64,000 nt of DNA from Jeotgalibacillus haloalkalitolerans. Lineage in GTDB: Bacteria; Bacillota; Bacilli; Bacillales; Jeotgalibacillaceae. The translations under genes were made by a program, and so were the position numbers. Location of the stretch: the NCBI RefSeq assembly GCF_034427455.1, contig NZ_JAXQNN010000001.1:310001-374000 (forward strand). The letters run 5' to 3'. Position 1 is the first letter of the stretch. Each line of letters begins with the position of its first letter. The notes beneath the pieces were generated by a model. That model was not told the origin of the DNA, did not search any database, and saw only the letters and a list, made by a program, of their open reading frames with translations. Shown piece by piece: positions 1-9,932 of this stretch.

Positions 1-98
1 AAGATATCCTCCCTTACTTTGTGTCAGGGATCATTGTCGTTTTGCTTCTTGCGTATATTCCATATTTAACGCTCGGTCTGCCAGCGTTATTTGAATAA
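1..98 (+). CDS. C-terminal end of a membrane permease, probably TRAP-type large subunit (partial)
   Basis: The window opens inside a gene; reading from base 3 gives 31 residues and a TAA at 96-98. The tail is one hydrophobic helix after an Ile-Leu-Pro-Tyr start and ends Pro-Tyr-Leu-Thr-Leu-Gly-Leu-Pro-Ala-Leu-Phe-Glu. Large permease subunits of TRAP transporters (DctM) usually end with a last helix followed by Phe-Pro-x-Leu-x-x-Trp-Leu-Pro-x-Leu, so I infer that family. Only the tail is visible, so another integral membrane transporter is possible. The gene lies 12 bp before the DUF3100 gene and is probably co-transcribed with it. Confidence 0.5.
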   Translation, partial: DILPYFVSGIIVVLLLAYIPYLTLGLPALFE

Positions 99-110
99 GG
101 GGGGAATAAT

Positions 111-911
111 ATGAGTCAGGTTCATTTAGGTATCTGGAAAGATTGGCGTCTTCACGTCATTGTGTTTTTAATCGTGGTATTTGCTGAGTTCATTGGTACC
201 CATGAGTTTTCAGTCGGTCCCGGAGTTGTTCTGCTTTTACCGATGCTTTATGCACTGCTGATCGGGCTGGGACTTTATTTCACACCGGCGGTAAAAGAAA
301 AGCAGTCAAAAAATGCTGAACCGTTAATTGTGCTGGGTGTTACACTTCTGATTGCCAAAATTGGTGTGGTGATCGGACCGTCACTCCCGCAAATTATTGA
401 AGCGGGACCTGCGCTGTTGCTGCAGGAGTTTGGTAACTTAGGGACAATTCTGCTTGCACTTCCTTTAGCAGTATTGCTTGGACTTAAACGGGAAAGTATC
501 GGAATGACTCATTCCGTTGCAAGAGAACCAAACGTTGGTCTGATTATGGATAAGTATGGTTTTAACTCTCCTGAAGGCAGGGGTGTAATGGCTATCTACA
601 TTTTTGGTACTGTTTTTGGCGCTGTTTTCATGGGATTGATTGCAGGGTTCCTTGCTACGCTGACACCTCTGCACCCACTTTCATTCGCCATGGCATCCGG
701 TATCGGAAGTGGAAGTATGATGGCTGCTGCAAGTGGGTCCCTGATTGGCTCTTTCCCTGAGTTTGAGAACGACATTATTGCATTTGCGGGTGCCAGTAAC
801 CTGTTATCACTTTCTACCGGTCTATATATGAGTATGCTGATCGGACTTCCGCTGACTGAGAAAATGTATCAGCTGATGACCAGAAATAAAGCGGGGAAGG
901 GGCAGTCATAA
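111..911 (+). CDS. DUF3100 family membrane protein
   Basis: This 266-residue, very hydrophobic protein has about seven to eight predicted membrane helices. It carries a conserved stretch around residues 120-150 (LGLKRESIGMTHSVAREPN) followed by a Gly/Ser-rich GIGSGSMMAAASGS segment, which I recognise as the DUF3100 family. No reaction is established for that family; the fold suggests a small-molecule transporter or a transporter subunit. The start has an AAGGGGGG ribosome-binding site 6-8 bases upstream. Its stop codon overlaps the next gene by one base (TAATG), so the two are translationally coupled. The gene upstream looks like a TRAP permease, which supports a transport role, but the substrate cannot be read from the sequence. 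Confidence 0.75.
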   Translation: MSQVHLGIWKDWRLHVIVFLIVVFAEFIGTHEFSVGPGVVLLLPMLYALLIGLGLYFTPAVKEKQSKNAEPLIVLGVTLLIAKIGVVIGPSLPQIIEAGPALLLQEFGNLGTILLALPLAVLLGLKRESIGMTHSVAREPNVGLIMDKYGFNSPEGRGVMAIYIFGTVFGAVFMGLIAGFLATLTPLHPLSFAMASGIGSGSMMAAASGSLIGSFPEFENDIIAFAGASNLLSLSTGLYMSMLIGLPLTEKMYQLMTRNKAGKGQS

Positions 912-1363
912 TGTTGAAAAATATTCAGGAGTGGATCATTCTATTAAGCATTTTTGCGGTTGTCTCATTGGCAGCTAACTGGATTGGCTATGATGTTATG
1001 CCGCTTTCAGCACTTCCCGGAATGCTTGTTCTTGTTGTCATTTGTCTTGCAGGTCTGATCATCCAAAGAGCACTTCCTTATAAAATTCCAAGTGTTGCAT
1101 ACATTGCGATCATCGGTATTTTGGCTTCAATGCCATGGATGCCGGGTTCTTCAACAGTGGTTGCGTGGACATCGGAAGTCCAGCTGCTGGCACTTACAAC
1201 GCCGATATTAGCTTATGCAGGTATCGCAATCGGCCGTTCATGGACGGATTTTGTAAAGCTTGGATGGCGGACAATTGTAGTTGCAATGTTTGTTCTGCTT
1301 GGAACATTTTTAGGTTCAGCTTTGATCGCAGAAGTCGTACTGCGGTTTCAAGGGATTATATAA
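911..1363 (+). CDS. Small membrane partner of the DUF3100 protein
   Basis: This 150-residue protein has four to five hydrophobic segments (about residues 8-30, 37-58, 62-80, 92-110 and 122-145) and no soluble domain. It starts inside the stop codon of the DUF3100 gene. That one-base overlap usually marks subunits made in fixed ratio, so I infer the two proteins form one membrane complex. Its arrangement recalls LysO/DUF340-like exporters split into two parts, but I see no diagnostic motif. No close named relative is recognised. The operon ends here, because a gene-free repeat follows. Confidence 0.65.
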   Translation: MLKNIQEWIILLSIFAVVSLAANWIGYDVMPLSALPGMLVLVVICLAGLIIQRALPYKIPSVAYIAIIGILASMPWMPGSSTVVAWTSEVQLLALTTPILAYAGIAIGRSWTDFVKLGWRTIVVAMFVLLGTFLGSALIAEVVLRFQGII

Positions 1364-1390
1364 GAAAATGAGTTTGAGAGGGTTATTTAA

Positions 1391-1574
1391 TATAAACGCT
1401 TTGTTAAAGTCCATTGTTGTTTCTGCACAGCTGGTGATTGAAGCGTAAGGGGGCGACTCCTGCGGCAGAAAGGGACGTGTGAGGCCATGGCGAAGCCTGC
1501 GGGCTCACCGCCCGGCCGCGGAAAGCGTCCCCCTGAAGCGGAAATCAACAGCCAACTTTAACAAAGCGAATATA
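1391..1574 (+). repeat. Intergenic hairpin repeat, family A, full copy
   Basis: About 184 bp bounded by near-perfect inverted ends (TATAAACGCTTTGTTAAAGT at 1391-1410 against its complement at 1555-1574). The centre is G+C-rich and contains nested complementary segments. Related copies lie at 34000-34156 and 52105-52190 (reverse), and 48711-48874 and 61450-61600 (same strand). No transposase gene is present. It looks like a MITE-like or structured-RNA repeat of the kind common in Bacillales genomes. Confidence 0.85.
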
Positions 1575-1582
1575 AAAAAGAT

Positions 1583-1610
1583 ACCCCTGCAGTGAACACA
1601 CTGCAGGGGT
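1583..1610 (+). terminator. Perfect 12-bp hairpin downstream of repeat A
   Basis: ACCCCTGCAGTG and CACTGCAGGGGT form a perfect stem with a four-base loop. The T-tract is short (one TT, then AAAAT), so it may be a weak terminator for the DUF3100 operon or part of the repeat insertion. Confidence 0.5.
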
Positions 1611-1718
1611 TAAAATATGAGTCTTTATGGACAAATACCCCCACCACCTTCTTTGAAATATGATATACTAATCATATAAATAGAAAATTCAGACTTATTG
1701 AACGAGGGGGAAATGAAT

Positions 1719-2567
1719 ATGATTAGGAAGTGGAAGCGAAGGCGGTTTACCTTCATTGCATTTCTTAGTGCCTGTCTGATTTTACTGGTAGGGTATATCA
1801 GTCAGCCGGTGAAAGACGTCAGTGTTGAAGGTATGATATCCGTAGCTCACAGAGGGGCAGCGAGTTATGCGCCGGAAAATACGCATGCAGCTTTTCAAAA
1901 AGGGGTAGAGCTCGGAGCAGACTTTATTGAAGCGGATGTGCATTTGTCCAGGGATGGTGAATTGATCATCATGCATGATGAATCAGTTGATAGAACAACA
2001 AATGGCAGCGGTCTGATTAAAGATATGACACTTGAGGAACTGAAAGCACTTGAAGCAGGGTCACATTTTCACCCTGATTATTACGGGGAACCGATTATTA
2101 CGTTAAATGAATTAATGGAATCATTCTACGGACAGGTTGGACTTTTAATAGAGATCAAGCACCCTGCACTGTATCCGGGGATTGAAGAGAGAGTAGTAGA
2201 AGTATTATCGCAATACCCCGCAACCGAAAGTGTCATCGTCCAGTCCTTTGATATTGACGCAATGAAGCGTATCCATGAACTGGACCCGGACCTCCAAATC
2301 GCAGTCCTCATGAAAGCCTCTTTTGTACCCGTATCATTATGGCAATTAGACGATTTGACCTCATTTGCAACCTATATAAATTTTAATATTTCTTCAGTCG
2401 CAAAAAGAACAGTAGATGAAATCCATGCCCGCGGCGGAAAAGTGCTGGTGTGGTCAAAGAAAGATAAGCGGCTGATTCAAAAAGCCGTATCTTATGACGT
2501 CGATGGCATCATTACCGACTTCTCAAGATGGCCGGTAAACGAGGATATACAGACTTTAGATGAATAG
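1719..2567 (+). CDS. Membrane-anchored or secreted glycerophosphodiester phosphodiesterase
   Basis: This enzyme of the GDPD (GlpQ/UgpQ) family hydrolyses glycerophosphodiesters to glycerol 3-phosphate and an alcohol. Evident motifs are HRGAASYAPENT, with the catalytic His and metal-binding Glu, then EADVHLSRDGELIIMHDES with the second His, and later LLIEIKHP. A basic start and one hydrophobic helix (about residues 8-28) suggest an anchor or signal peptide, so it acts outside the membrane. Three in-frame starts exist (TTG 1698, ATG 1713, ATG 1719); only 1719 is properly spaced (8 bases) from GAGGGGG. An extended -10 box (TGATATACT, near 1660-1670) lies upstream. It probably recovers phosphate or glycerol from lipid or teichoic acid breakdown; the exact substrate is not visible. 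Confidence 0.88.
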   Translation: MIRKWKRRRFTFIAFLSACLILLVGYISQPVKDVSVEGMISVAHRGAASYAPENTHAAFQKGVELGADFIEADVHLSRDGELIIMHDESVDRTTNGSGLIKDMTLEELKALEAGSHFHPDYYGEPIITLNELMESFYGQVGLLIEIKHPALYPGIEERVVEVLSQYPATESVIVQSFDIDAMKRIHELDPDLQIAVLMKASFVPVSLWQLDDLTSFATYINFNISSVAKRTVDEIHARGGKVLVWSKKDKRLIQKAVSYDVDGIITDFSRWPVNEDIQTLDE

Positions 2568-2572
2568 ACATG

Positions 2573-2621
2573 AAAACACCTGTTCAGCGCGGCACAACCA
2601 CCGGGCTGAACAGGTGTTTTT
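2573..2621. terminator. Bidirectional intrinsic terminator
   Basis: AAAACACCTGTTCAGC pairs with GCTGAACAGGTGTTTT around a 16-base loop. The A-run and T-run at the two sides let it stop both the phosphodiesterase transcript and the convergent glutathione peroxidase transcript. Confidence 0.9.
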
Positions 2622-2629
2622 GCAACCTG

Positions 2630-3094
2630 TCAGACGACTTTCTCAATATCCTTTTTCATGTCTGAAGGTTCAACTGCGGGTTCAAAGCGCTCTGCTACCT
2701 GACCATTGCGGTCGACCAGAAACTTTGTGAAATTCCACTTGATCTCCCCGCCATTTTCTTCTTTAAGAAATTTAAAGAGGTTTTCCGCTTCTTCGCCATT
2801 TACTTTGACTTTTGCCATTAATGGGAAAGTAACGCCGTAATTCACCTGACAAAATTCTGTCGTTTCCGCAATGTTTTCAAATTCCTGATTTGCAAACTGA
2901 TCACATGGGAAGCCCAGCACAACCAGTCCCTCCTGCTGATATTGCTCATGCAGCTCCTGCAGACCTTTGAACTGAGGTGTGTAGCCGCATTTACTTGCAG
3001 TATTAACAATAAGCAGCGGCTGCCCTTTATAAGCATCCAGTGACATTACATCCCCATTGGTCTTGCGTACCGTATAATCGTAAACATTGTTCAT
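2630..3094 (-). CDS. Glutathione peroxidase family thiol peroxidase
   Basis: This 154-residue single-domain thioredoxin-fold peroxidase reduces organic and hydrogen peroxides. The peroxidatic cysteine sits in NTASKCGYTPQF (Cys36), followed by FPCDQFANQEF with the conserved Gln and a second Cys, and WNFTKFLVDRNG with the conserved Trp and Asn. It is the cysteine type, not selenocysteine, and relatives in Bacillus (BsaA) use thioredoxin rather than glutathione. The start has an AAAGGAGG ribosome-binding site. The gene stands alone, convergent with the phosphodiesterase gene and divergent from gltB across a 440-bp region. Confidence 0.93.
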   Translation of the reverse strand: MNNVYDYTVRKTNGDVMSLDAYKGQPLLIVNTASKCGYTPQFKGLQELHEQYQQEGLVVLGFPCDQFANQEFENIAETTEFCQVNYGVTFPLMAKVKVNGEEAENLFKFLKEENGGEIKWNFTKFLVDRNGQVAERFEPAVEPSDMKKDIEKVV

Positions 3095-3355
3095 ATGTAC
3101 AGCCTCCTTTTAAGTATTCATTACCTTTAGCATAGCAAACTTAAAAATGTTACGCACTTTTACTCTCTCGGGACGATATTGTTATCAAATATAACCATTT
3201 TTCTTACATCATTAGGTAATAATCATGTGAGAAAGAGAAGCTCAAACTGTTTTTTTATAAAAAATCATCTTTTTTTTGAATTTTTCTTCATATTTAATAT
3301 AAACGCATACATATCAAGGCGTAAAAGGGTTTTATGAATACTGAAAAACGCTTTA

Positions 3356-3369
3356 TGACAGCGTTTTCA
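3356..3369. promoter_or_regulatory. CcpA catabolite-response element (cre) upstream of gltB
   Basis: TGACAGCGTTTTCA matches the consensus TGWNANCGNTNWCA at every defined position. It is also the right half of a larger inverted repeat (GAAAAACGCT at about 3342-3351 against AGCGTTTTC). It lies about 70 bp upstream of the proposed -10 box, a position that fits activation or modulation rather than a roadblock. Confidence 0.65.
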
Positions 3370-3437
3370 TTCATTTTTATTCATAAAAATGCAATAAAAA
3401 TCGTTATCAGAATTTTATGTGAATGTCATTTTCATGA

Positions 3438-3526
3438 TATACTAGTTCGAAAATGAAAGTACTATGGGCAAATGCCTCTCTTCACCTCAAATGAAGAACG
3501 ACTTTCACACTTTTAAAAAAGAGAGG
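3438..3526 (+). promoter_or_regulatory. gltB promoter and foldable leader
   Basis: An extended -10 box (TGATATACT, hexamer at 3438-3443) would start transcription near 3450. In the leader, CCTCTCTT (3475-3482) is exactly complementary to AAGAGAGG (3519-3526), which contains the gltB Shine-Dalgarno. TGAAAGT (3454-3460) is complementary to ACTTTCA (3501-3507). The leader could therefore form a stem that hides the ribosome-binding site. No known riboswitch class is recognised. Farther upstream (3095-3355) I see only AT-rich DNA. Confidence 0.5.
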
Positions 3527-3536
3527 GGACGTTTAG

Positions 3537-6500
3537 ATGAAAAAGACTGGTTATCCGGATCCGCAGGGTTTATATAGCCCGGAACTCGAACATGAAGCAT
3601 GCGGTATTGGTATGATTGCCAATATTAATGGGGAAAAGACGCATAATATCGTTCAGAATGCGATTAACATTCTATGTAACCTCGAACACCGTGGAGGTCA
3701 GTCAGCCGATACAAGTACCGGTGACGGAGCCGGAATCCTGACACAGATCCCACACCGTTTCTTCCAAAAACAATGTGAAAAAGAAAATATATTCCTTCCT
3801 GACTCAGGCCGATATGGTGTTGGAATGGTATTCCTTCCTCAGGAACATAACACCAGAATGAAAAGTAAAGAGATGATTGAACAGATTATCGAGGAAGAAG
3901 GACAGGGATTTCTTGGCTGGAGACCGGTACCGATTAATGACTCATTCGTAGGTAAGGTCGCAACAAAGTCGAAGCCTGCGATTCGTCAGGTATTTGTTGA
4001 AGCATCTGACGACCTGAAGGATCAAATGGATTTTGAGCGCAAGTTATTTGTGATCAGACGCAGAATTGAACGTGAACTGCCAGTGATCGAAGGCTTTGAA
4101 GATGTGTATGTGAGCAGTCTTTCAACAAGAACCATCGTGTACAAAGGGATGCTGATCCCGGAACAGCTGGATTCTTTCTACATTGACTTGAATCACCCAG
4201 ACTTCAAATCCGCGCTAGCGCTTGTCCACTCACGTTTCAGTACGAACACCTTCCCTAGCTGGAAACGCTCACACCCGAACCGTTATACGATCCACAATGG
4301 AGAATTTAATACGCTCAGGGGAAATGTGAACTGGATGAGAGCACGTGAGAAAATGTGTGCTTCTGAACATTTTAATGAGGATGAACTGAAAAAAATACTT
4401 CCGGTAATTGATGATGACGGAAGTGACTCTTCAATGTTTGATAATGCATTTGAATTCCTGCACCTGTCAGGCCGTTCTCTTGCTCATACTGCCATGATGA
4501 TGGTGCCTGAACCATGGTCAAATGACAGCACAATCCGTGAAGAAAAGCGTGATTTTTATCAGTATCACAGTACATTGATGGAGCCATGGGATGGACCGGC
4601 TGCGCTTGTTACAACAGACGGCAACCAGATCTGTGCATTCCTTGACCGTAATGGACTTCGCCCTGCGCGTTACTATGTAACAAAGAGCGGGATGATTGTA
4701 CTTGGTTCTGAAGTAGGTGCCCTTGATATCTTTGCTGATGATATTGAATACAAAGAGCGACTGACACCAGGGAAAATGCTGCTTGTTGACCTTGAAAAAG
4801 GAACAATTATACCTGATGAGGAAGTAAAGCTCCAGATTGCTTCCGAGCAGCCTTATAAAGAGTGGCTGACAAATCTGAAGGATCTTGAAGATTTAGAAGA
4901 GCCTGCAGAGCTTGCGCCTGAAATCACAGGAGAAGTACTTGCTGAGCAGCAGGTTGCTTTTGGCTACACGCGTGAAGAATTGAACAAAATCATTAAACCG
5001 CTTGTCTCTGAAGGGAAAGATCCTGTCGGGTCAATGGGGTATGATTCACCAATTGCTGTACTGTCTAAGAAACCTCAGCTTTTATATAACTATTTCAAGC
5101 AGTTATTTGCCCAGGTTACGAACCCTGCCATTGATGCGATCCGTGAAAAGCTGATAACAATGGTAGAAACGACAATCGGACCTGAAGGAAACCTTGTAGC
5201 ACCTGGACCTGACAGTTGTAAGCATATCCGACTTAAAACACCGATTTTAAATAATAAACAGCTTGAGTCCCTTCGCCAACAGAACCTTGATGGTTTTGGA
5301 GCGGTGACGATTTCAACGCTTTTTGATGCAAAAGAAGGCAGTCTTGAGCCTGCCATGGAAGCAATCTTTGAAAAAGCTGATCAGGCTGTGGCTGATGGCA
5401 AAGTACTATTTGTCCTTTCTGACCGCGGTGTGACTGCAGATCAGGCAGCGATTCCTGCATTACTTGCAGTAGCAGGTCTGCATCATCACCTGATCCGTCA
5501 GGGAACACGTACAAAAGTCAGCATTTTACTTGAATCCGGTGAACCAAGAGAGGTTCATCACTTTGCAACACTATTAGGGTATGGTGCTGAAGGCATCAAT
5601 CCATACCTTGCATTTGAAACTGTACGTGACCTGATCAAGACGGGTGAAATTGAAGATAAAACATATGACGAAGCAGTAGAAAGCTATATTCATGCAGCAA
5701 CTGACGGCGTCATTAAAGTACTCTCAAAGATCGGAATCTCAACGATTCAGAGTTACAGAGGGGCACAGATTTTTGAAGCATTCGGTATTCATCCTGAAGT
5801 GGTGGATAAGTACTTTACAAGAACGCCTTCAAGAATCGGCGGCATCAAAATGGATATGATCGAAAAAGAAGTGCTTCTTCGTCATGAACGCGCTTATAAA
5901 GATAAGCGTGCCGGTACGCCGAGTTTGGATTCGGGCGATGATTATCAGTATCGTGCAAACGGAGAAGACCATACGTATAACCCAAGCACAATTCATACGC
6001 TGCAGCATGCCTGCCGTACGAATGATTATGCTGCTTTCAAAAAGTACTCACAGCTGCTGGCAGGAGAAGGTGCAAATCTCCAGTCACTTAGAGGGCTGAT
6101 GCGATTCAAAAAGGGACAGTCAATCCCGATTGAAGAGGTTGAATCTGTAGAAGCAATCTGCCGCAGATTTAAAACAGGGGCAATGTCATACGGATCTATC
6201 TCACAGGAAGCGCACGAAGCACTTGCGATTGCGATGAACCGTATCGGTGGCCGCAGTAATTCCGGTGAAGGTGGAGAATCCCCTGAACGCTTTAAGCCAT
6301 CACCAAATGGAGACTCACGCAGAAGTGCGATTAAGCAGGTTGCATCAGGCCGCTTTGGCGTAACGAGTCATTATCTTGTGAATGCAGATGAGATTCAGAT
6401 TAAAGTCGCACAGGGCGCGAAGCCTGGTGAAGGTGGACATCTGCCAGGTAAAAAGGTTTATCCATGGATTGCAGAAGTGCGTGGCTCAACAACAGGTGTT

Positions 6501-8114
6501 GAACTGATTTCACCACCGCCGCACCATGACATTTACTCAATTGAGGATCTTGCAGAGCTGATCCATAACCTGAAAAACGCGAATCCAAGCGCACGTATCA
6601 GCGTTAAACTTGTATCAGCTGTTGGTGTTGGTACGATTGCGGCCGGTGTTGCAAAAGGTCGTGCTGACCTTGTATTGATCAGTGGATACGACGGTGGTAC
6701 AGGTGCTGCACCGAGAACGAGCCTGAAGCATACAGGACTCCCTTGGGAAATCGGTCTTGCAGAAACGCACCAGACACTGCTATTAAACGGTCTGCGTGAC
6801 CGTATTGTCATTGAGACAGACGGTAAAATGATGACCGGGCGTGACGTTGTCATGGCTTCACTGCTTGGCGCAGAAGAATACGGCTTCTCAACTGCACCAC
6901 TTGTTGTGCTTGGCTGTATCATGATGCGCGTATGTCACCTGGATACATGTCCTGTTGGTGTTGCAACACAGAACCCTGAGCTTCGTAAAAAGTTCACGGG
7001 TGATGCTGAACACGTAGCAAACTTTATGAGATTTATCGCAATGGAAACACGTGAAATCATGGCTGAGCTCGGCTTCAGAACAGTGAATGAGATGATTGGA
7101 CGCACTGATTTCCTTGAGCGCAATCCAAATATTGAGCACTGGAAAGCCGGAGACGTTGACCTTTCTCCACTGCTTTACTCACCGGATCTTCCGGCAAAAG
7201 TAGGCCGCTACCATATGCAGAACCAGGATCACGGACTGGAAAAAACGCTTGATTATCAGGAGCTGATTCCTCAGGCGAGAAAAGCGATTGAAGAAGGAGA
7301 GAAAGTCTTCTTTACAACTGCAATCCGTAACATTAACCGTGTAACCGGCTCAATGCTTGGCAGTGAAATCTCACGCCGATATGGAGCAGAAGGGCTGCCT
7401 GAGGATACGATTAACTTTACGTTTAAAGGATCAGCAGGTCAGAGCTTTGGCGCATTTATTCCTAAAGGCATGACGCTTCGACTCGTTGGAGATGCCAATG
7501 ACTTCGTCGGTAAAGGGCTGTCGGGTGGTAAGATCATCGTTCATCCGGATCCTGTTGTTACATTCCCACCTGAAAAGAACATCATCATTGGTAACGTTGC
7601 GTTTTACGGAGCGTCTGATGGTGAAGCTTACATTCACGGTGTGGCAGGAGAGCGTTTCTGCGTACGTAACAGTGGCGCAGAAGTTGTTGTTGAAGGTGTA
7701 GGAGACCACGCATGTGAATATATGACGGGCGGACGGGTCGTTGTACTCGGAGAAACCGGCCGTAACTTCGCAGCAGGTATGTCCGGCGGGGTTGCATACA
7801 TTTTCGATGAGAGCGGCTCATTCAGAGAGCGCTGCAATGAAGAGCTTGTGCTTGTTGAACCATTAACGGATCAGCAGGAAAAGCAGGATGTTTATAACAT
7901 GATTGAAAAGCACGTCGAATATACAGAAAGCGGCCACGGCAAACGGATTCTCACATACTGGGAGAAGTATTCAGAGCAGTTTATCCGCGTTGTACCGAAA
8001 GCCTACCTGAAGATTAATACACGTATTAATGAATTAATCGAAAGCGGGTCAACAAGAGAAGACGCAGAAATGACTGCATTTGAAGAAAGTAAGCGTGAGG
8101 TCGTTACGCAATAA
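3537..8114 (+). CDS. gltB: Glutamate synthase (NADPH) large subunit
   Basis: The large GOGAT subunit transfers the amide of glutamine to 2-oxoglutarate to make two glutamates; it is called gltA in B. subtilis. The 1525 residues match full length. Domains in order are an N-terminal Ntn glutaminase whose nucleophile is Cys22 after a short propeptide (HEACGIG), a central domain (about 475-770), an FMN-binding synthase barrel (about 830-1200) and a C-terminal GXGXG helix domain (about 1270-1460). The 3Fe-4S ligands are Cys1127, Cys1133 and Cys1138 ([12 protein letters not shown]). The start follows AGAGGGGAC. gltD begins 18 bp after the stop, so the two subunits are one operon. The upstream cre box and leader suggest carbon-linked control. 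The activator gene gltC is not next to it, unlike in B. subtilis. Confidence 0.97.
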   Translation: MKKTGYPDPQGLYSPELEHEACGIGMIANINGEKTHNIVQNAINILCNLEHRGGQSADTSTGDGAGILTQIPHRFFQKQCEKENIFLPDSGRYGVGMVFLPQEHNTRMKSKEMIEQIIEEEGQGFLGWRPVPINDSFVGKVATKSKPAIRQVFVEASDDLKDQMDFERKLFVIRRRIERELPVIEGFEDVYVSSLSTRTIVYKGMLIPEQLDSFYIDLNHPDFKSALALVHSRFSTNTFPSWKRSHPNRYTIHNGEFNTLRGNVNWMRAREKMCASEHFNEDELKKILPVIDDDGSDSSMFDNAFEFLHLSGRSLAHTAMMMVPEPWSNDSTIREEKRDFYQYHSTLMEPWDGPAALVTTDGNQICAFLDRNGLRPARYYVTKSGMIVLGSEVGALDIFADDIEYKERLTPGKMLLVDLEKGTIIPDEEVKLQIASEQPYKEWLTNLKDLEDLEEPAELAPEITGEVLAEQQVAFGYTREELNKIIKPLVSEGKDPVGSMGYDSPIAVLSKKPQLLYNYFKQLFAQVTNPAIDAIREKLITMVETTIGPEGNLVAPGPDSCKHIRLKTPILNNKQLESLRQQNLDGFGAVTISTLFDAKEGSLEPAMEAIFEKADQAVADGKVLFVLSDRGVTADQAAIPALLAVAGLHHHLIRQGTRTKVSILLESGEPREVHHFATLLGYGAEGINPYLAFETVRDLIKTGEIEDKTYDEAVESYIHAATDGVIKVLSKIGISTIQSYRGAQIFEAFGIHPEVVDKYFTRTPSRIGGIKMDMIEKEVLLRHERAYKDKRAGTPSLDSGDDYQYRANGEDHTYNPSTIHTLQHACRTNDYAAFKKYSQLLAGEGANLQSLRGLMRFKKGQSIPIEEVESVEAICRRFKTGAMSYGSISQEAHEALAIAMNRIGGRSNSGEGGESPERFKPSPNGDSRRSAIKQVASGRFGVTSHYLVNADEIQIKVAQGAKPGEGGHLPGKKVYPWIAEVRGSTTGVELISPPPHHDIYSIEDLAELIHNLKNANPSARISVKLVSAVGVGTIAAGVAKGRADLVLISGYDGGTGAAPRTSLKHTGLPWEIGLAETHQTLLLNGLRDRIVIETDGKMMTGRDVVMASLLGAEEYGFSTAPLVVLGCIMMRVCHLDTCPVGVATQNPELRKKFTGDAEHVANFMRFIAMETREIMAELGFRTVNEMIGRTDFLERNPNIEHWKAGDVDLSPLLYSPDLPAKVGRYHMQNQDHGLEKTLDYQELIPQARKAIEEGEKVFFTTAIRNINRVTGSMLGSEISRRYGAEGLPEDTINFTFKGSAGQSFGAFIPKGMTLRLVGDANDFVGKGLSGGKIIVHPDPVVTFPPEKNIIIGNVAFYGASDGEAYIHGVAGERFCVRNSGAEVVVEGVGDHACEYMTGGRVVVLGETGRNFAAGMSGGVAYIFDESGSFRERCNEELVLVEPLTDQQEKQDVYNMIEKHVEYTESGHGKRILTYWEKYSEQFIRVVPKAYLKINTRINELIESGSTREDAEMTAFEESKREVVTQ

Positions 8115-8132
8115 TCTTTAAGGAGGGATTTG

Positions 8133-9620
8133 ATGGGGAAAGCTACTGGATTCATGGAATATGAACGTCATTCGCAGCGTGAGCGGGATCCTAAAGAACG
8201 AATTAAGGATTGGAAAGACTATACTGCGCGGATGCCTGAAGAAGAAGTGAAGCTGGAAGGAGCGCGCTGCATGGACTGCGGCGTGCCTACCTGCCACACA
8301 GGAACAGAAATCAACGGACAGACCACAGGATGCCCGGTTAATCATTTGATTCCTGAATGGAATGACCTTGTTTATCAGGGTAAGTGGAAGGAAGCACTTG
8401 AGCGTGAGCACGAGAAAAACAACTTCCCGGAATTCACAGGCATTGCATGTCCAGCACCATGTGAGGGAGCATGTGTACTTGGTATTAACGAAGACCCTGT
8501 AGCGATCCGTACAGTTGAACGTTCAATTATTGAGCGCGGCTTTGATGAAGGATGGGTAGTGCCGGAACCACCAAAACAGCGCACAGGGAAAAAAGTGGCT
8601 GTCGTCGGCTCAGGTCCTGCGGGTCTTGCGGCTGCAGCACAGCTGAATAAAGCGGGTCACCTGGTAACTGTATTCGAAAAGAACGATCGCGTAGGCGGTC
8701 TTCTGACATACGGAATCCCTGAAATGAAGCTGCCTTATGCAGTCGTTGAAAGACGTGTAAATATCCTGAAAGAAGAAGGGATTCAATTCGAAACAAATGC
8801 TGATATCGGCGGGAATGTACCGGTACAAAAGCTGCGTGACGAATTCGATTCAATTATTCTTTGCGGCGGCGCTCAGGTGCACCGTAATATTCCTGTAGAA
8901 GGCCGTGACCTGAAAGGCATTCATTATGCAATGGACTTCCTTCATGCCAACACGAAGAGCCTTCTTGACTCTAATCTGGAAGACGGTAACTATATTTCTG
9001 CTAAAGGAAAAGATGTAATCGTCATCGGTGGGGGAGATACAGGAACTGACTGTCTGGCAACTGCAATCCGTCACGAGTGTAACAGCCTGACTCAGTTTGA
9101 TATCTACGATAAAAAAGGCTCAATCCGTGATGCAATGGGTAACCCATGGCCGCAATATCCAATCGTTCACCGTATTGAATACGGTCAAAAAGAAGGGGCT
9201 GCGAAATTCGGCTCTGATCCGCGTGCCTTTGCTGTCCAGACAACAAAATTTGTCGGTGATGAAGAAGGCAATGTGAAAGAAGTACACACAATTAACGTTA
9301 AGCTTCGCATTGATGAAAACGGCAACCGCATCCGCGAAACGATTCCAGGTACAGAAAAAGTCTGGAAAGCAGACCTTGTTCTGCTTGCAATCGGCTTCAG
9401 CGGACCGGAGCAGGGGCTGATCAAGCAGCTTGAGCTTGAAACAACGGAACGTTCTACGGTTAAGGCTGAATACGGTGACTACCGTACAAATGTAGAAGGC
9501 GTATTCTCAGCTGGTGACATGAGACGCGGACAGAGTCTGATTGTCTGGGCAATCAACGAAGGCCGCGAAGCAGCACGCGAATGTGACCGCTACCTGATGG
9601 GATCGACTGTATTGCCTTAA
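8133..9620 (+). CDS. gltD: Glutamate synthase small subunit
   Basis: This subunit oxidises NADPH through FAD and two 4Fe-4S clusters and passes electrons to GltB. N-terminal cysteine groups are CMDCGVPTC (about residues 46-54) and CPAPCEGAC (about 107-115). An FAD-binding motif [10 protein letters not shown] and an NADPH-binding motif GGGDTGTDC follow, and the C-terminus ends with the flavin-closing [16 protein letters not shown]. The ATG at 8133 is preferred over the TTG at 8130 because AAGGAGGG ends 5 bases before it. Length (495 residues) is normal for the family. It is the second gene of the gltBD operon, and a terminator lies about 180 bp downstream, beyond a family B repeat. Confidence 0.96.
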   Translation: MGKATGFMEYERHSQRERDPKERIKDWKDYTARMPEEEVKLEGARCMDCGVPTCHTGTEINGQTTGCPVNHLIPEWNDLVYQGKWKEALEREHEKNNFPEFTGIACPAPCEGACVLGINEDPVAIRTVERSIIERGFDEGWVVPEPPKQRTGKKVAVVGSGPAGLAAAAQLNKAGHLVTVFEKNDRVGGLLTYGIPEMKLPYAVVERRVNILKEEGIQFETNADIGGNVPVQKLRDEFDSIILCGGAQVHRNIPVEGRDLKGIHYAMDFLHANTKSLLDSNLEDGNYISAKGKDVIVIGGGDTGTDCLATAIRHECNSLTQFDIYDKKGSIRDAMGNPWPQYPIVHRIEYGQKEGAAKFGSDPRAFAVQTTKFVGDEEGNVKEVHTINVKLRIDENGNRIRETIPGTEKVWKADLVLLAIGFSGPEQGLIKQLELETTERSTVKAEYGDYRTNVEGVFSAGDMRRGQSLIVWAINEGREAARECDRYLMGSTVLP

Positions 9621-9675
9621 ACTTCTTATTACAAGAGAGCACTTGCTTTTTGAACATTTTAATAAAGAAATTTTA

Positions 9676-9800
9676 GTGGAGCGAAGTGAAAGGTGGCGAC
9701 TCCGGGACGATTAGAGGGAAGCTGAGACCCCGCAACCGAAGGTGAGGAGGCTCAGCAACCTCCGTCCGGAAAGCGTCCACCTGAAACGCAGCGAAACGAT
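9676..9800 (+). repeat. Intergenic hairpin repeat, family B, copy 1
   Basis: A G+C-rich 125-bp element with internal complementarity: AGGTGG against CCACCT, GCTGAG against CTCAGC, and a CGGGACGA/CCGTCCGG pair. Copies with the same core (GACTCCGGGACGATTA, then GAGGCTCAGCAA) are at 17716-17832 and 38195-38320. It lies between gltD and its terminator. Confidence 0.85.
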
Positions 9801-9803
9801 TTT

Positions 9804-9835
9804 AGAACCTGAGACATTTTGTCCAGGTTCTTTTT
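9804..9835 (+). terminator. Intrinsic terminator after gltBD
   Basis: AGAACCTG and CAGGTTCT form a stem, with TTTTT directly after it. It ends transcription of the gltBD operon and of the repeat just upstream. Confidence 0.85.
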
Positions 9836-9860
9836 GTTTTCGAAAAATTTCGCGAAAATT

Positions 9861-9886
9861 GTTTGTTGAAACAACTAACAGGGAAA
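9861..9886 (+). promoter_or_regulatory. Possible sigma-B promoter of katE
   Basis: GTTTGT, a 14-base spacer and GGGAAA resemble the sigma-B consensus GTTTAA-N12-14-GGGTAT (four of six in each box). B. subtilis katE is a general-stress gene, so context agrees, but the match is modest. Confidence 0.35.
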
Positions 9887-9932
9887 CAGAAAAAGGCAGT
9901 TTCATCACAAATTTACATAAGGAGGAACAACA

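Noticed and set aside
1391-1574. Insertion sequence.
   Set aside because: There is no transposase reading frame; only a non-autonomous repeat is supported.
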